A stretch of 64,000 bases of DNA from Roseiarcus sp963764955. GTDB lineage: Bacteria > Pseudomonadota > Alphaproteobacteria > Rhizobiales > Beijerinckiaceae. The notes beneath the pieces are model-generated. The model ran no database searches. It was given only the letters and a program-made list of their open reading frames with translations, and was not told where the DNA came from. The first letter of the stretch is position 1, and the number at the start of each line of letters is the position of its first letter. This document shows positions 1 through 7,728 of this stretch, piece by piece. The position numbers and the translations under genes are program-made. The DNA lies in assembly GCA_963764955.1 (NCBI GenBank), contig CAVXVE010000004.1, forward strand, positions 1 to 64,000. Reading direction: 5' to 3'.

Positions 1-105
1 TTGCCTGTACTTGGTTAGGTTTGGTCTTGCTGCCCTGGGTCCTACTGGAGTCCCTTCTGCCTGTGGGACCCTCCCCCCTCCACTGGCCGGGTACTTACGT
101 AACAT
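1..105 (-). CDS. possible 5' end of a gene leaving the window
   Basis: An open frame of 35 codons runs from an ATG at 105 to the left edge with no stop. It lies 51 bp downstream of the TerS-like gene on the same strand, where a large terminase gene would be expected. The visible residues are rich in Gly, Pro and Arg and match nothing I recognise. The purine run GAGAGGG sits only one base before the ATG, which is too close for a good ribosome binding site. It may simply be open by chance. Confidence 0.25.
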   Translation of the reverse strand, partial: MLRKYPASGGGRVPQAEGTPVGPRAARPNLTKYRQ

Positions 106-156
106 CCCTCTCGTGCCTGTGTTTGTTAGACATCAGCACTAGAGAAGAACGTCCAA

Positions 157-654
157 TCAATCCAACGGGTTAGCTGTGTCGTCCGAGTCTGGTAGCAACT
201 CAGTAGCAACAACGTTGTTGTTGCTGTTTGTTTGCTCGCTGTTTGTTTGGTGCTCGATGACTTGTGTTTGTTTGGTCCGCGCTTCAATCCATTCGTCTTC
301 TGTCATTGGAGCATTGCTGAGAATGTAATGACCGACGTCTGCGTTGATGTTCTGAACGTCTCGCCAGTCCTGTGGAGCCCTATTCTTTAACCAGAAACAA
401 ATCGCTCCGAGGTCGGGTTTACTTCCCTTCCAGCCTACAGCTAAAGTATAGAGGCTTTCGATTACTCTCTCATTACAAGCTTTATCGCCTTTTTTCAGAG
501 CTTCTACTAACTCCGGATGCTCTAGTTGCCACGAATAGAACGAACGTATTGAAATACCTAGATAATTTGCAATCTCGTGTTTAGTTGCGCCGAATGTTGC
601 GCAAGCTTTGACGATTGGAATGATAACCGAGCTGTATTCTGAGGGTCTTGCCAT
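157..654 (-). CDS. phage terminase small subunit-like HTH protein
   Basis: This 165-aa protein has an N-terminal helix-turn-helix (GATKHEIANYLGISIRSFY, about residues 22-41). A segment ending in ICFWLKNRAPQDWRDV (about 84-99) follows and is typical of small terminase subunits of tailed phages, which recognise the packaging site and hand DNA to the large subunit. The C-terminal third is low-complexity (Asn/Gln/Thr) and probably disordered. No large terminase is in the window; by strand and order it should lie left of base 1. The call rests on recognised family motifs, so another phage HTH protein remains possible. Confidence 0.65.
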   Translation of the reverse strand: MARPSEYSSVIIPIVKACATFGATKHEIANYLGISIRSFYSWQLEHPELVEALKKGDKACNERVIESLYTLAVGWKGSKPDLGAICFWLKNRAPQDWRDVQNINADVGHYILSNAPMTEDEWIEARTKQTQVIEHQTNSEQTNSNNNVVATELLPDSDDTANPLD

Positions 655-837
655 ACGGCGAAGCTTACGCTTCTGGCCTTAAGAAGAGAAGGCGCACGCG
701 CGCGTTGGCGCAATTGTGGCGGCGCTGTGGTAGCAAATGCTGTGTTTGCTGTCAAGTTTATTGATGTTTTGCGCTTGTCTGTGACGCTTAGTCAAACTTA
801 CTCTTAGTCATACGCATTCCGCGATGGAACTTTGACT
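655..837. promoter_or_regulatory. divergent promoter region
   Basis: A 183-bp gap separates the - strand TerS-like gene from the + strand HTH gene, so promoters for both must lie here or nearby. It contains an alternating GC run (around 692-712) and an AT-richer part nearer the + strand gene. I could not assign clear -35/-10 boxes. Confidence 0.35.
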
Positions 838-1221
838 ATGCGTAAAGGCAAACGCTCGCATCCATTGCGATTCGTTGCGGTCGATATGATGCGTTCGGGT
901 GAGGCGACACCAACCGATATACGCCGCATTCTTTTGGTGCCGCGACAATTGGTGAGTTACTGGCGATTGCGGGCCGGCATCAAAGGCAAGCCGACAGCGG
1001 CGCGCGACCAATACTTGGCAAGGCGACTCTTGCGTAATGTTCCACAATCCGAAAACCCGGAGCTTGAACATGAGGCCATCCGGCGATTACGCAAAAAGCT
1101 CGAATGGCCAAGGCCAAACAAAGAGCAAATCGATCGCGCCCATTTACAGAAGATTGCGGACCTGGGTAACGATCACTTGCCTATCGTGCCATCGCCAAGT
1201 GAGAAAGGGGATATTTCTTGA
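838..1221 (+). CDS. small HTH DNA-binding protein, first gene of early operon
   Basis: This 127-aa basic protein has a predicted helix-turn-helix near residues 18-45 (SGEATPTDIRRILLVPRQLV). The remainder is charged, with many Arg/Lys. I start it at the ATG at 838; an in-frame TTG at 832 is possible. It stands at the head of the + strand early block, opposite the TerS-like gene, so a regulatory role is plausible. I do not recognise a named family. Confidence 0.55.
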   Translation: MRKGKRSHPLRFVAVDMMRSGEATPTDIRRILLVPRQLVSYWRLRAGIKGKPTAARDQYLARRLLRNVPQSENPELEHEAIRRLRKKLEWPRPNKEQIDRAHLQKIADLGNDHLPIVPSPSEKGDIS

Positions 1222-1324
1222 GCAGCAACACAGGCTTGTGTGTAGCCAATGCGGCTCGAAATACTTCCGTATCGAAGGCCAAAGCCCAATGCAGGACTGG
1301 GCGCGATCACGTAAAGGCCGATAA
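1154..1324 (+). CDS. possible zinc-ribbon mini-protein overlapping the HTH gene
   Basis: In the frame shifted from the HTH gene there are two CxxC knuckles, CLSC and CSQC, separated by about 20 residues. This is the spacing of a zinc ribbon. The peptide is about 56 aa if it begins at the TTG at 1154; an ATG at 1037 in the same frame would give 95 aa, but its first part is only the other-frame reading of the HTH gene. The last 100 bases lie beyond the HTH stop, so they are not a shadow. A purine-rich AGAAGA precedes the TTG. Confidence 0.4.
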   Translation: MRTWVTITCLSCHRQVRKGIFLEQQHRLVCSQCGSKYFRIEGQSPMQDWARSRKGR

Positions 1325-1440
1325 TCCCCCGTAAAGTATTTAACCTTTCCATATACATCTCCCTTGCATTGTTTCTTACGGCATTGTATGACTTTCCTTG
1401 CCGATAGAGACAGAACGATACACACAAGGGGAAAACTACA

Positions 1441-1683
1441 ATGCATTCAATCGACTATCTTAATGCGCGCCGCGATGCAAAGCCCGCATCGGGCGGCAAG
1501 CTTTACCGTAATAGCGTGAATGCCGTTGATGTGCGCGATGCTTGGCAATCAATCAGTGATTGCGAGCAAGTGCTCTCGGAACTCGATTTCGCCATCGACA
1601 ACTTTCGCCGCGTGCGGGCGGAAATCGTTCGCGAAAGCGAATTGCTGCTGCAGGGGGAATCCTTCGATGAACTTACTTTCTGA
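1441..1683 (+). CDS. hypothetical phage protein, 80 aa
   Basis: An 80-aa protein with a strong ribosome binding site (AAGGGGAAAA ahead of the ATG). Its C-terminal half is helical and acidic and may form a coiled coil. It opens the tightly packed run leading into the Ycf46-like module and overlaps the next start by 17 bases. The 116-bp gap before it is AT-rich and could hold a promoter. No family recognised. Confidence 0.6.
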   Translation: MHSIDYLNARRDAKPASGGKLYRNSVNAVDVRDAWQSISDCEQVLSELDFAIDNFRRVRAEIVRESELLLQGESFDELTF

Positions 1684-1840
1684 ACTTATGAACCCACTGG
1701 CCACGGATCAAAAGACCATCGCCGAAAGGCAATGGCGCGCCGGACTGAAACCATCGACGCCGCAACAGCCGCTCGATACCGGTTTGTTCGGCGATGACGC
1801 AAGGCAAATCGATTTATTCAGCGCAAACAAGGGGAAATGA
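1667..1840 (+). CDS. hypothetical small phage protein, 57 aa
   Basis: The ATG at 1667 follows a very strong Shine-Dalgarno (CAGGGGGAAT at 1651-1660) and lies within the end of the preceding gene, a typical phage translational overlap. The product is soluble, with a TIAERQWRAGLKP stretch and an FGDDARQIDLF tail. It ends 4 bp before the start of the AAA ATPase, suggesting translational coupling. Function unknown. Confidence 0.55.
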   Translation: MNLLSELMNPLATDQKTIAERQWRAGLKPSTPQQPLDTGLFGDDARQIDLFSANKGK

Positions 1841-1844
1841 TCAT

Positions 1845-3454
1845 ATGACCGACACCAAATCGCAAGCAATTGCGGCTGACGTCGCCGCATTGCTGCGGGC
1901 TCGCAATCCATTGCTTTGGATTGTGACACGCGAAGAAGTCTCCGCGTTGAAGGCTACTTGGCCCAAGCGGCCGCGAAAGCCGGCTATGTGCCGCGCACCT
2001 GGGACGTGGCGCAGGGGGTTGCCGATATCGCCGGCGAACTGCAAGCGTTCGGCTCCACCGATCCGGTCGATACGCTCTCCAATATCCGCGACCGCGCGCG
2101 CGGCAAGGCGGAGGGAATAGAGTTCGAAGATATCAAGCGCGGCGTTTGGATTATGCGCGACCTGCCGGTATGGCTGGACGGGCCCGCAATGGCGTCCTGC
2201 ACGCGCATGGTGCGCAATTTGGTACGGCTATTGCCGAGTGTGCCGCGGGAAAATGCGCAAGCTTTGATTATACTGACGCCCTCCGATCGCGTGCCATTGG
2301 AGCTGCAGGGGCACGCAACAATCATTGATTGGCCATTACCCGACAGGGAAGAAATCGGCGCAATGCTCGATAGGGCCGTTGAGCCTTACACCAATGAGCA
2401 AATCGAAAAGCCCTCCAATGGTACACGCGACGCCGCGATTGATGCCGCGATCGGATTGTCGGGCGAAGAAACGCAAGGCTGCTTTGCGCGCTCGATTGTG
2501 CAATTTCGCAAAATCGACGCGGCCGCTGTCGCGCGCGAGAAAAAACGCGTTGTCGCCAAGGAAAAAGTCATTGAATGGTTTGATCCGTTGCCCGGCGGCT
2601 TGGACGCGGTTGGCGGCTTGGATGTGCTCAAGGCTTGGCTATGCGCGCGGCGTTCGGCGTATAGCGCCAAGGCGCGCGCCTATGGCCTCCCAGCGCCGCG
2701 CGGGGCGCTGCTGGTCGGGATTTCCGGTTGCGGCAAGAGCCTCACTGCAAAGGCCATCGCGACGGCGTGGAACGTGCCTTTGCTGCGATTAGACCTTGGT
2801 GCGCTGAAATCAAAATATGTCGGCGAGAGCGAAGGCAATTTGCGCAAAGCCATCAAGACCATCGAAACCGTGGGCCGTTGTGTTGTTTGGCTTGATGAAA
2901 TTGAAAAGGCGTTGCAGGGCGCGACGTCCGGATCGGCCGACGGTGGCGTCTCAACCGACGCGCTGGGGGCGATCCTGTCCTGGATGCAAGAGCGTAGCGG
3001 CGAAGCATTTGTGATCGCCACGGCGAACGACGTCCGCGCATTGCCGCCGGAGCTGATGCGCAAGGGTAGATTTGACGAGATATTTTTCGTCGATCTGCCG
3101 AATGCGCTGGAACGTGGCGCTATCCTTGCCGCCGCGCTAGCCGCTCACGGCCGCGATACCTCCGGCGTCGCACTCTCAGAAGTCTGTAGCGCTACCGACG
3201 GTTTCACCGGCAGTGAAATCGCCGCGTTGGTGCCGGAGGCGATGTTTGTCGCCTTTGCCGACGGCGAGCGCGAATTAACCACGGATGATTTGCTTGCGGC
3301 CGCGCGCAATGTCGTGCCGCTGGTCAAGACCATGCCGGAGAAAATCGAGGCGTTGCGGCAATGGGCCAAGGGTCGCGCGCGGCCGGCGACATCGCCGCAA
3401 ATAGCTCAAGTTGTTGCTGCGCGTACTGACGCACTTCGTGTTGTTGATCTGTAA
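1845..3454 (+). CDS. Ycf46-type AAA ATPase (one frameshift)
   Basis: The intact protein would be about 536 aa. Its first 31 residues are read from the ATG at 1845 and contain RARNPLLWIVTREE; the frame then shifts near 1938, and the rest continues as RVEGYLAQAAAKAGY. The total span is one base short of a multiple of three, consistent with a single deletion. The N-terminal region resembles the Ycf46 family of cyanobacteria and plastids. Walker A (GISGCGKS) is near residue 290, Walker B (VVWLDEIE) near 346, and GRFDEIFF with the probable arginine finger region near 405. It is followed by the Ycf35 and DUF2997 genes, its usual partners. Substrate unknown. Confidence 0.75.
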
Positions 3455-3489
3455 ATCGCTACTCACAACTCAACCAAAGGGGAATCACC

Positions 3490-4302
3490 ATGCAAGTATC
3501 AACACTTCGTCCCGGATTATTGGTAAGCCTCAAGACGTCGGTCACTGGCAACGTTCACTATGACAAACGAGAGATCGAAGCCGAACACCTCACCGACTCC
3601 GGCGTGCAAATGGCCCGCTGGGAGACCACGCGCATGGTTACTGATCCGGCCGAGCAGGAAAGAGCAAAAGTCGCGCGCGGTAAATGCCGGTCGATCATTA
3701 CTGCCGTGTGCGCCAATTCGGCGTTCGGTCTGTTATGTCCGGAATCGCGCGCCGATGACCTTGAGGAAGCTATCGCCGAATCGCGGCGCATTGCCGAAGG
3801 CTTCAATTCCGGCGCGATGCAGACAAAAATCGCGGTCTATATCATTTCCGGGCGGGTCGCTCAGGATGACCGCGAAGCTATCCGCGCCATCAATTCCGAA
3901 GTCCGCGATTTGCTGGCGGCAATGGCAACCGGCATTGAAAAGCTTGATGCCGCCACGGTGCGCGAAGCCGCCAACAAAGCCCGCAATATCGGCTCGATGC
4001 TGGCGGCCGATGCCCAGCAGCGTTTGCAGGACGCCATCGACGCGGTGCGCGCCGAAGCCCGCAAGATGGTCAAGGCCGGCGAGCAGGTGGCGATTGAGAT
4101 TGACAGCCATACGCTGGCCGCACTGGCGGTTGCGCGCACGCAATTCCTTGATTTGGAAGGCGACGACAAGGTTTCAGCGCCGGTCGCCGAAGCCCGCGCT
4201 GCTGATTTGGAGCCGGGATTTACTGCGACCATCGACGAAGCGGAGGAATTCGGCGATCTGTTGCCGCCGCGCGAAGTCCAGCCGGCGCTCGATCTTGATT
4301 GA
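3490..4302 (+). CDS. hypothetical protein of the Ycf46/Ycf35 cassette, 270 aa
   Basis: This 270-aa soluble protein follows the ATPase by 35 bp and is preceded by the operon's characteristic AAAGGGGAATC ribosome binding site. The middle (about residues 85-190) is strongly helical with heptad-like Ala/Arg/Glu spacing, suggesting a coiled coil. The C-terminus is acidic. I do not recognise the family. Its position between the ATPase and the Ycf35-like gene suggests it is an adaptor or substrate of the ATPase, which is inference only. Confidence 0.6.
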   Translation: MQVSTLRPGLLVSLKTSVTGNVHYDKREIEAEHLTDSGVQMARWETTRMVTDPAEQERAKVARGKCRSIITAVCANSAFGLLCPESRADDLEEAIAESRRIAEGFNSGAMQTKIAVYIISGRVAQDDREAIRAINSEVRDLLAAMATGIEKLDAATVREAANKARNIGSMLAADAQQRLQDAIDAVRAEARKMVKAGEQVAIEIDSHTLAALAVARTQFLDLEGDDKVSAPVAEARAADLEPGFTATIDEAEEFGDLLPPREVQPALDLD

Positions 4303-4370
4303 AGCTCGAAACGGCGCGGGTCGCGCCGTCTGGCGATCAGGTCGCCACTGACGAGAGCAAGGGGAATCAT

Positions 4371-4874
4371 ATGTCGCACAACGTTTCAATTACCGGAATC
4401 AAGATCACCAGCTTGCCAGCTTTGGAGCTGGCATGCGCCGAACTGCAGAAAGAGGGCGTCAACGTCATGCTGGAGCGCGGCGCCAATCGCTCGCTGAAGT
4501 TTCGTACCTATAGCGCCGGCATCAAGAACGACGATACTGCCGATTGCGTCATTCGCCTGCCGGGCGGAGCCTACGATATCGGCCTCGTTCGTCAGCCGGG
4601 CGGACACTATGCGCCGGTCTATGACAATGCGTTGGGGATATCGGTCGCCTGTCCGATTGCCTGCGACTTAAAGCCGGGCAATCGATTTGATTACCGCGCC
4701 ATAACCGACAAGGCGGAATTGGAGCTTGCCGGCAAAGGCATCGGCATCGGTAAATTGATGCAGCGTTACACCGCCATCGTTGCCGAAATGGACGCCAAGC
4801 GCAAAGGCTACATCGCGCGCCGCGTCACCAATCCAAACGGCGCTATCCAGGTCTTAATCACTGTCAATCATTGA
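4371..4874 (+). CDS. DUF1257 / Ycf35-like protein
   Basis: A 167-aa protein beginning MSHNVSITGIKITSLPALE, the start expected of the Ycf35/DUF1257 family. A central YDIGLVRQPGGHYAPVYD segment (about residues 67-84) is also typical. I chose the ATG at 4371 because AAGGGGAATCAT lies directly before it. Family members are encoded beside Ycf46-type ATPases and DUF2997 proteins in cyanobacteria; the same trio occurs here. The biochemical function of the family is unknown. Confidence 0.7.
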   Translation: MSHNVSITGIKITSLPALELACAELQKEGVNVMLERGANRSLKFRTYSAGIKNDDTADCVIRLPGGAYDIGLVRQPGGHYAPVYDNALGISVACPIACDLKPGNRFDYRAITDKAELELAGKGIGIGKLMQRYTAIVAEMDAKRKGYIARRVTNPNGAIQVLITVNH

Positions 4875-4884
4875 GGGGGAAACC

Positions 4885-5085
4885 ATGGCTACGATTCGCG
4901 TTGAGATCGATCAGTTCGGACAGCCAAGTATCAAGGCGGAAGGCTTCAAGGGGGCATCGTGCAAGCTCGCGACGGCGTCGCTTGAGGCCGCATTCAAGGC
5001 CGGAGCCGACCGCGTCATAACCACCAACCGCCCAGAGATATTCACCACGACGGGGCCCGCAACCATAACGACGGGAGGCAAATAA
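4885..5085 (+). CDS. DUF2997 domain protein
   Basis: A 66-aa protein with the DUF2997 layout: a short beta strand (TIRVEIDQFGQPSIKAEG), then KGASCKLATASLEAAF carrying the conserved Gly-x-Ser-Cys turn. The Thr-rich C-terminus is unlike the usual short tail of the family. The start has a GAGGGGGAAACC leader. It is the third member of the Ycf46-Ycf35-DUF2997 set and shares its last base with the next ATG. Confidence 0.65.
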   Translation: MATIRVEIDQFGQPSIKAEGFKGASCKLATASLEAAFKAGADRVITTNRPEIFTTTGPATITTGGK

Positions 5086-5366
5086 TGGACATCGTCATCA
5101 CCTGCCACCCGGATGGCTCATTGGAAACCGTGCTCAAAGACTCGGTGTTCGATACCCGCGCGGTGTTCGGTATCGAAGCCCGCAAAATTGACCGCATATC
5201 TGAAATCCTGCCGACCAGCGACGGCATGCGGTTTTTCATTCGATGGCTGCGCGGCCCAGAGGCCGGCACTGATAGCGCCGAAACCTTCCCGAGCTATGAG
5301 GGCGCGGTCACGGCCGAAGTCGCTCAGATCAACGCCGCGCGGCTTGCAGGAGCGTCCTATGTCTAG
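5085..5366 (+). CDS. hypothetical phage protein, 93 aa
   Basis: Starts on the last base of the preceding stop (TAATG), so it is translationally coupled to the DUF2997 gene. It is a soluble alpha/beta protein of 93 aa with no recognised motif. It overlaps the YkgJ-like gene by 8 bases. The tight packing suggests it belongs functionally to the same cassette. Confidence 0.55.
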   Translation: MDIVITCHPDGSLETVLKDSVFDTRAVFGIEARKIDRISEILPTSDGMRFFIRWLRGPEAGTDSAETFPSYEGAVTAEVAQINAARLAGASYV

Positions 5367-5733
5367 GGTCTTCGCCGCGCCGCGCGAATTACTGCAACGC
5401 AAGCCGCCGCACGGGGCGGCTTGCACTCGCTGCGGCTTGTGCTGCATCGCCACACAGTGCGAGCTGTCGCTGCATTTGTTTGGCGAGCGGCCGGGCCCCT
5501 GCCCCGCGTTGGTGTTCGATGAGCACAAGCAATCATCTTGCGGATTGGCGGGGCCACCAGCAACGCCGCAGCTCGCCGCTGCGGCGGCGCATTTGATTCG
5601 TGCTGGCCTTGGCTGTGACGCCCGATTTAACGGCGAGCCGGTCAACCATCAATTCAACGCCGAGCTTGATGCCAGAGATAAACAAACGCGCGGCGCCACC
5701 TATGCGGCACGCCAGCAATGGGGAATGTTATAA
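5359..5733 (+). CDS. YkgJ-like cysteine-cluster (zinc/iron chelatase family) protein
   Basis: A 124-aa protein with CTRCGLCC near residues 20-27, followed by further Cys residues (CELSLH, CPALVF, SSCGLAG, GLGC). The CxxCxxCC start matches the YkgJ/UPF0153 family, which is thought to bind zinc or an iron-sulfur cluster. It is the last gene of the packed cassette that starts with the AAA ATPase. In phages this family has no proven role. Metal binding is predicted from the motif only. Confidence 0.6.
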   Translation: MSRVFAAPRELLQRKPPHGAACTRCGLCCIATQCELSLHLFGERPGPCPALVFDEHKQSSCGLAGPPATPQLAAAAAHLIRAGLGCDARFNGEPVNHQFNAELDARDKQTRGATYAARQQWGML

Positions 5734-5760
5734 AAAGCATGCTTTCTTTAGGGGGGAACT

Positions 5761-5842
5761 ATGAGTTCTGGGAATGCTGCTGCTAGCGCTGATCGCGCTG
5801 CAGGCAATCGCGTGGCTCGTCATATTCAGGGAAGGGCAATAG
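5761..5842 (+). CDS. tiny membrane peptide, probable one-base indel
   Basis: A very strong ribosome binding site (AGGGGGGAACT) precedes the ATG at 5761. Read as given, that frame yields a non-membrane 38-aa peptide. One fewer G in the GGG run at 5770-5772 would instead join the start to a single transmembrane helix (MLLLALIALQAIAWLVIF) ending at the TAG at 5840. The second reading fits the paired transmembrane peptide just downstream. Pieces of both genes recur at 8,810-8,946. Confidence 0.4.
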
Positions 5843-5843
5843 C

Positions 5844-5960
5844 ATGGAACATCAGGAGTTGGATTGGCCTTGGCTGATCACGTGGTTCATCTTGACGGTA
5901 GCGCTTATCTGGTTCTGGGCCACGGCGGCAAAGTGGTTTTTGTATCTGGTGGCATCATGA
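5844..5960 (+). CDS. small single-pass membrane protein, 38 aa
   Basis: Thirty-eight residues with six Trp and a continuous hydrophobic stretch (about residues 10-36). The start lies one base after the previous stop and its stop overlaps the next ATG (ATGA at 5957). It might be a holin-like or superinfection-related peptide, but nothing proves either. A 29-bp piece of its coding sequence is repeated at 8,810-8,838. Confidence 0.5.
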   Translation: MEHQELDWPWLITWFILTVALIWFWATAAKWFLYLVAS

Positions 5961-6175
5961 CAAAGGACGCTCAGGTCCGCGACGCCGACACCGGCCGCTG
6001 GGCCGGCCGCGACGTGCTGCATGATTTGGAGCACGAAGCGGCCGCGCTCGCGGCCCTCGCCGAGCAGGGCAACGCGCGAGCCGCGCGTGACCTTAAAGCG
6101 CTCGGCCGATATCTGCTGACGCGCCTACCATCATCCAGTTACGGACGTGAACATCCTTTGTCCGAACGCAAATGA
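5957..6175 (+). CDS. hypothetical phage protein, 72 aa
   Basis: Begins in an ATGA overlap with the membrane peptide and ends in another with the next gene. The product is helical and rich in Ala, Arg and Glu (LEHEAAALAALAEQGNARAA), with no recognisable family. Coding status is supported mainly by the four-base overlaps on both sides. Confidence 0.5.
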   Translation: MTKDAQVRDADTGRWAGRDVLHDLEHEAAALAALAEQGNARAARDLKALGRYLLTRLPSSSYGREHPLSERK

Positions 6176-6360
6176 GCTACAACATCGCAACCATCATCGC
6201 CGAGCACCTGGACCAGATCAGGAGCATGTTTTCAGTTCCTGTGAAGCTAACAATCATCATCCGCAGCGACAACATGCCCGATGATACGATCATCACCGAC
6301 GACAACCTTGACGAAGTAGTCGCGACCATCATGCGCGGCGGCGGCGGGGAGCTTCATTAA
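6172..6360 (+). CDS. hypothetical phage protein, 62 aa
   Basis: Starts in an ATGA overlap. It is 62 aa, starting with a short amphipathic helix, then VKLTIIIRS and an acidic DDTIITDDNLDEVV stretch. It ends convergently with the - strand gene at 6357, with four bases shared, so the + and - strand blocks abut here without a spacer. Function unknown. Confidence 0.5.
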   Translation: MSYNIATIIAEHLDQIRSMFSVPVKLTIIIRSDNMPDDTIITDDNLDEVVATIMRGGGGELH

Positions 6361-6833
6361 TAAGCATGCTTTTCCAAGCCCGGATGCTTGGCGTACCAGC
6401 CCGGTAGCCGCTCCGGATGAAACTTAGCGAGCCACAGCGTTGCGTCGATGGTTGATTGAGGGAAAGCATGCTTTTTTGGTTCCGGTGCTCGCTGATTGCG
6501 GGCGTTGCGAGCATCGACCTTGCGGCAGGCATCCCAGAAATTGCGCGCGCCGGTGACCGGCGGCGGGCTGTTGGCGAGCGAGGCTTCGTGGGACTCGCGC
6601 GCCGCGACCTGCCAGTCGGGATCATTCCAAGGGTCGGGTTTTGTTGGCGGCGGTGATTCAGGCAGACTTTCGCCAGCCATTCTCAACTCGATTCTTTCTA
6701 AAATCTCAAAGGCTTCGTGGTCGGTTTCATCGGCCACTACAACGCCGCCCGCAGCCATAATTTCGGCTTGCGTGGAAACGATCTGGTCGACTATATCGCT
6801 AAGCTTGCGCCAGGTTTTCTCGTTATCACTCAT
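6357..6833 (-). CDS. hypothetical phage protein beside the helicase
   Basis: A 158-aa protein whose start overlaps the helicase stop by four bases, so it is translated as part of the replication operon. The first 50 residues are helical and acidic, the middle is Pro-rich, and the C-terminus (STIDATLWLAKFHPERLPGW) is aromatic. I do not recognise it. Its position suggests an accessory replication factor, for example a helicase partner, which is inference. Confidence 0.55.
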   Translation of the reverse strand: MSDNEKTWRKLSDIVDQIVSTQAEIMAAGGVVVADETDHEAFEILERIELRMAGESLPESPPPTKPDPWNDPDWQVAARESHEASLANSPPPVTGARNFWDACRKVDARNARNQRAPEPKKHAFPQSTIDATLWLAKFHPERLPGWYAKHPGLEKHAY

Positions 6834-7717
6834 AGACTTGTTCCTCCATATTGCGGCGTGAAAATACCGGTTTGTGGGTCAACCTGAAAATAACAATCCC
6901 CGATTTTGCCGGCGCCAATCTCGCGGACCTTGACGGAACAAACTTTGGTCGTCCCATTATTAAAATCACGGGCAATAACGAGGCCGTTGTCGCATTTATT
7001 AAACCAATTCATTGACCCCTCGATATCAGCCAAGCTCAAGGGCGTACCGTTTTTTTTGCTTTCTTTCACGCCGTCCTTTGTCGGATGCGCAACTAGGACG
7101 ACGACGACATTCAATGACCGGGCAAACGCCTTGAGATACATGAGGCATTGGCCAATGTAATCAGTAAGCAGCGTATCGCGTGGCTTGGCGCGCTCCAGCT
7201 CGTTCCATGGATCGATAATCACCAATTCGACCTTGTCCCGCCTGATAGCCGCCTCTGCCCTTTCCAATACCCACATCAACGTTTGCGGGTCTTTATCGTA
7301 GCCGTATCCCGTGGCGTATTGCACAAAGCATTGCTGCTCGACGAAACGATCGAACCATCCGGCATGAGTAGACTTGAGGCAAGGCGGGAAAAGCTTCTCG
7401 AATTTATCGTAGAGGTAGAATTCATTTTCGGGAACATAGAGAAATGATTTTATGCCTTTCAGACATCCGAGCCGCAATGCAATATTGAGCAAAAATGTCG
7501 ATTTGCCATGCCCCGAAGTGCCGGTCACCATCACAAATTGCCCAAGATAGAACTTGAAAATCTCATCGAGTTCCCACCAACCAACTCCGAATGCCTGCTC
7601 GGCAACCGAGCCGCGCGACGGTCCCTGCGACACGGAAAAGTAATCCGGAATTCCGTATCGGCCGATTGGGTTGTCCGGATTGTCCAGCTCCGGGCGAATA
7701 GGTTCAACGTTGCTTAT
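6830..7717 (-). CDS. RecA/DnaB-like replicative helicase
   Basis: A P-loop ATPase with Walker A GTSGHGKST (about residue 66 from the start used here) and a Walker B-like VELVIIDPW, resembling the C-terminal helicase domain of DnaB/Twinkle proteins without a primase domain. The first canonical start is GTG at 7633. However, the frame is open upstream (SNVEPIRPELDNPDNPIG) back to an ATA at 7717 that sits four bases after a strong AAGGGAGGG, so I extend the gene there. It lies just downstream of the replication initiator. Likely role: unwinding phage DNA at the origin. Confidence 0.7.
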   Translation of the reverse strand: MSNVEPIRPELDNPDNPIGRYGIPDYFSVSQGPSRGSVAEQAFGVGWWELDEIFKFYLGQFVMVTGTSGHGKSTFLLNIALRLGCLKGIKSFLYVPENEFYLYDKFEKLFPPCLKSTHAGWFDRFVEQQCFVQYATGYGYDKDPQTLMWVLERAEAAIRRDKVELVIIDPWNELERAKPRDTLLTDYIGQCLMYLKAFARSLNVVVVLVAHPTKDGVKESKKNGTPLSLADIEGSMNWFNKCDNGLVIARDFNNGTTKVCSVKVREIGAGKIGDCYFQVDPQTGIFTPQYGGTSL

Positions 7718-7728
7718 GATTCCCTCCC

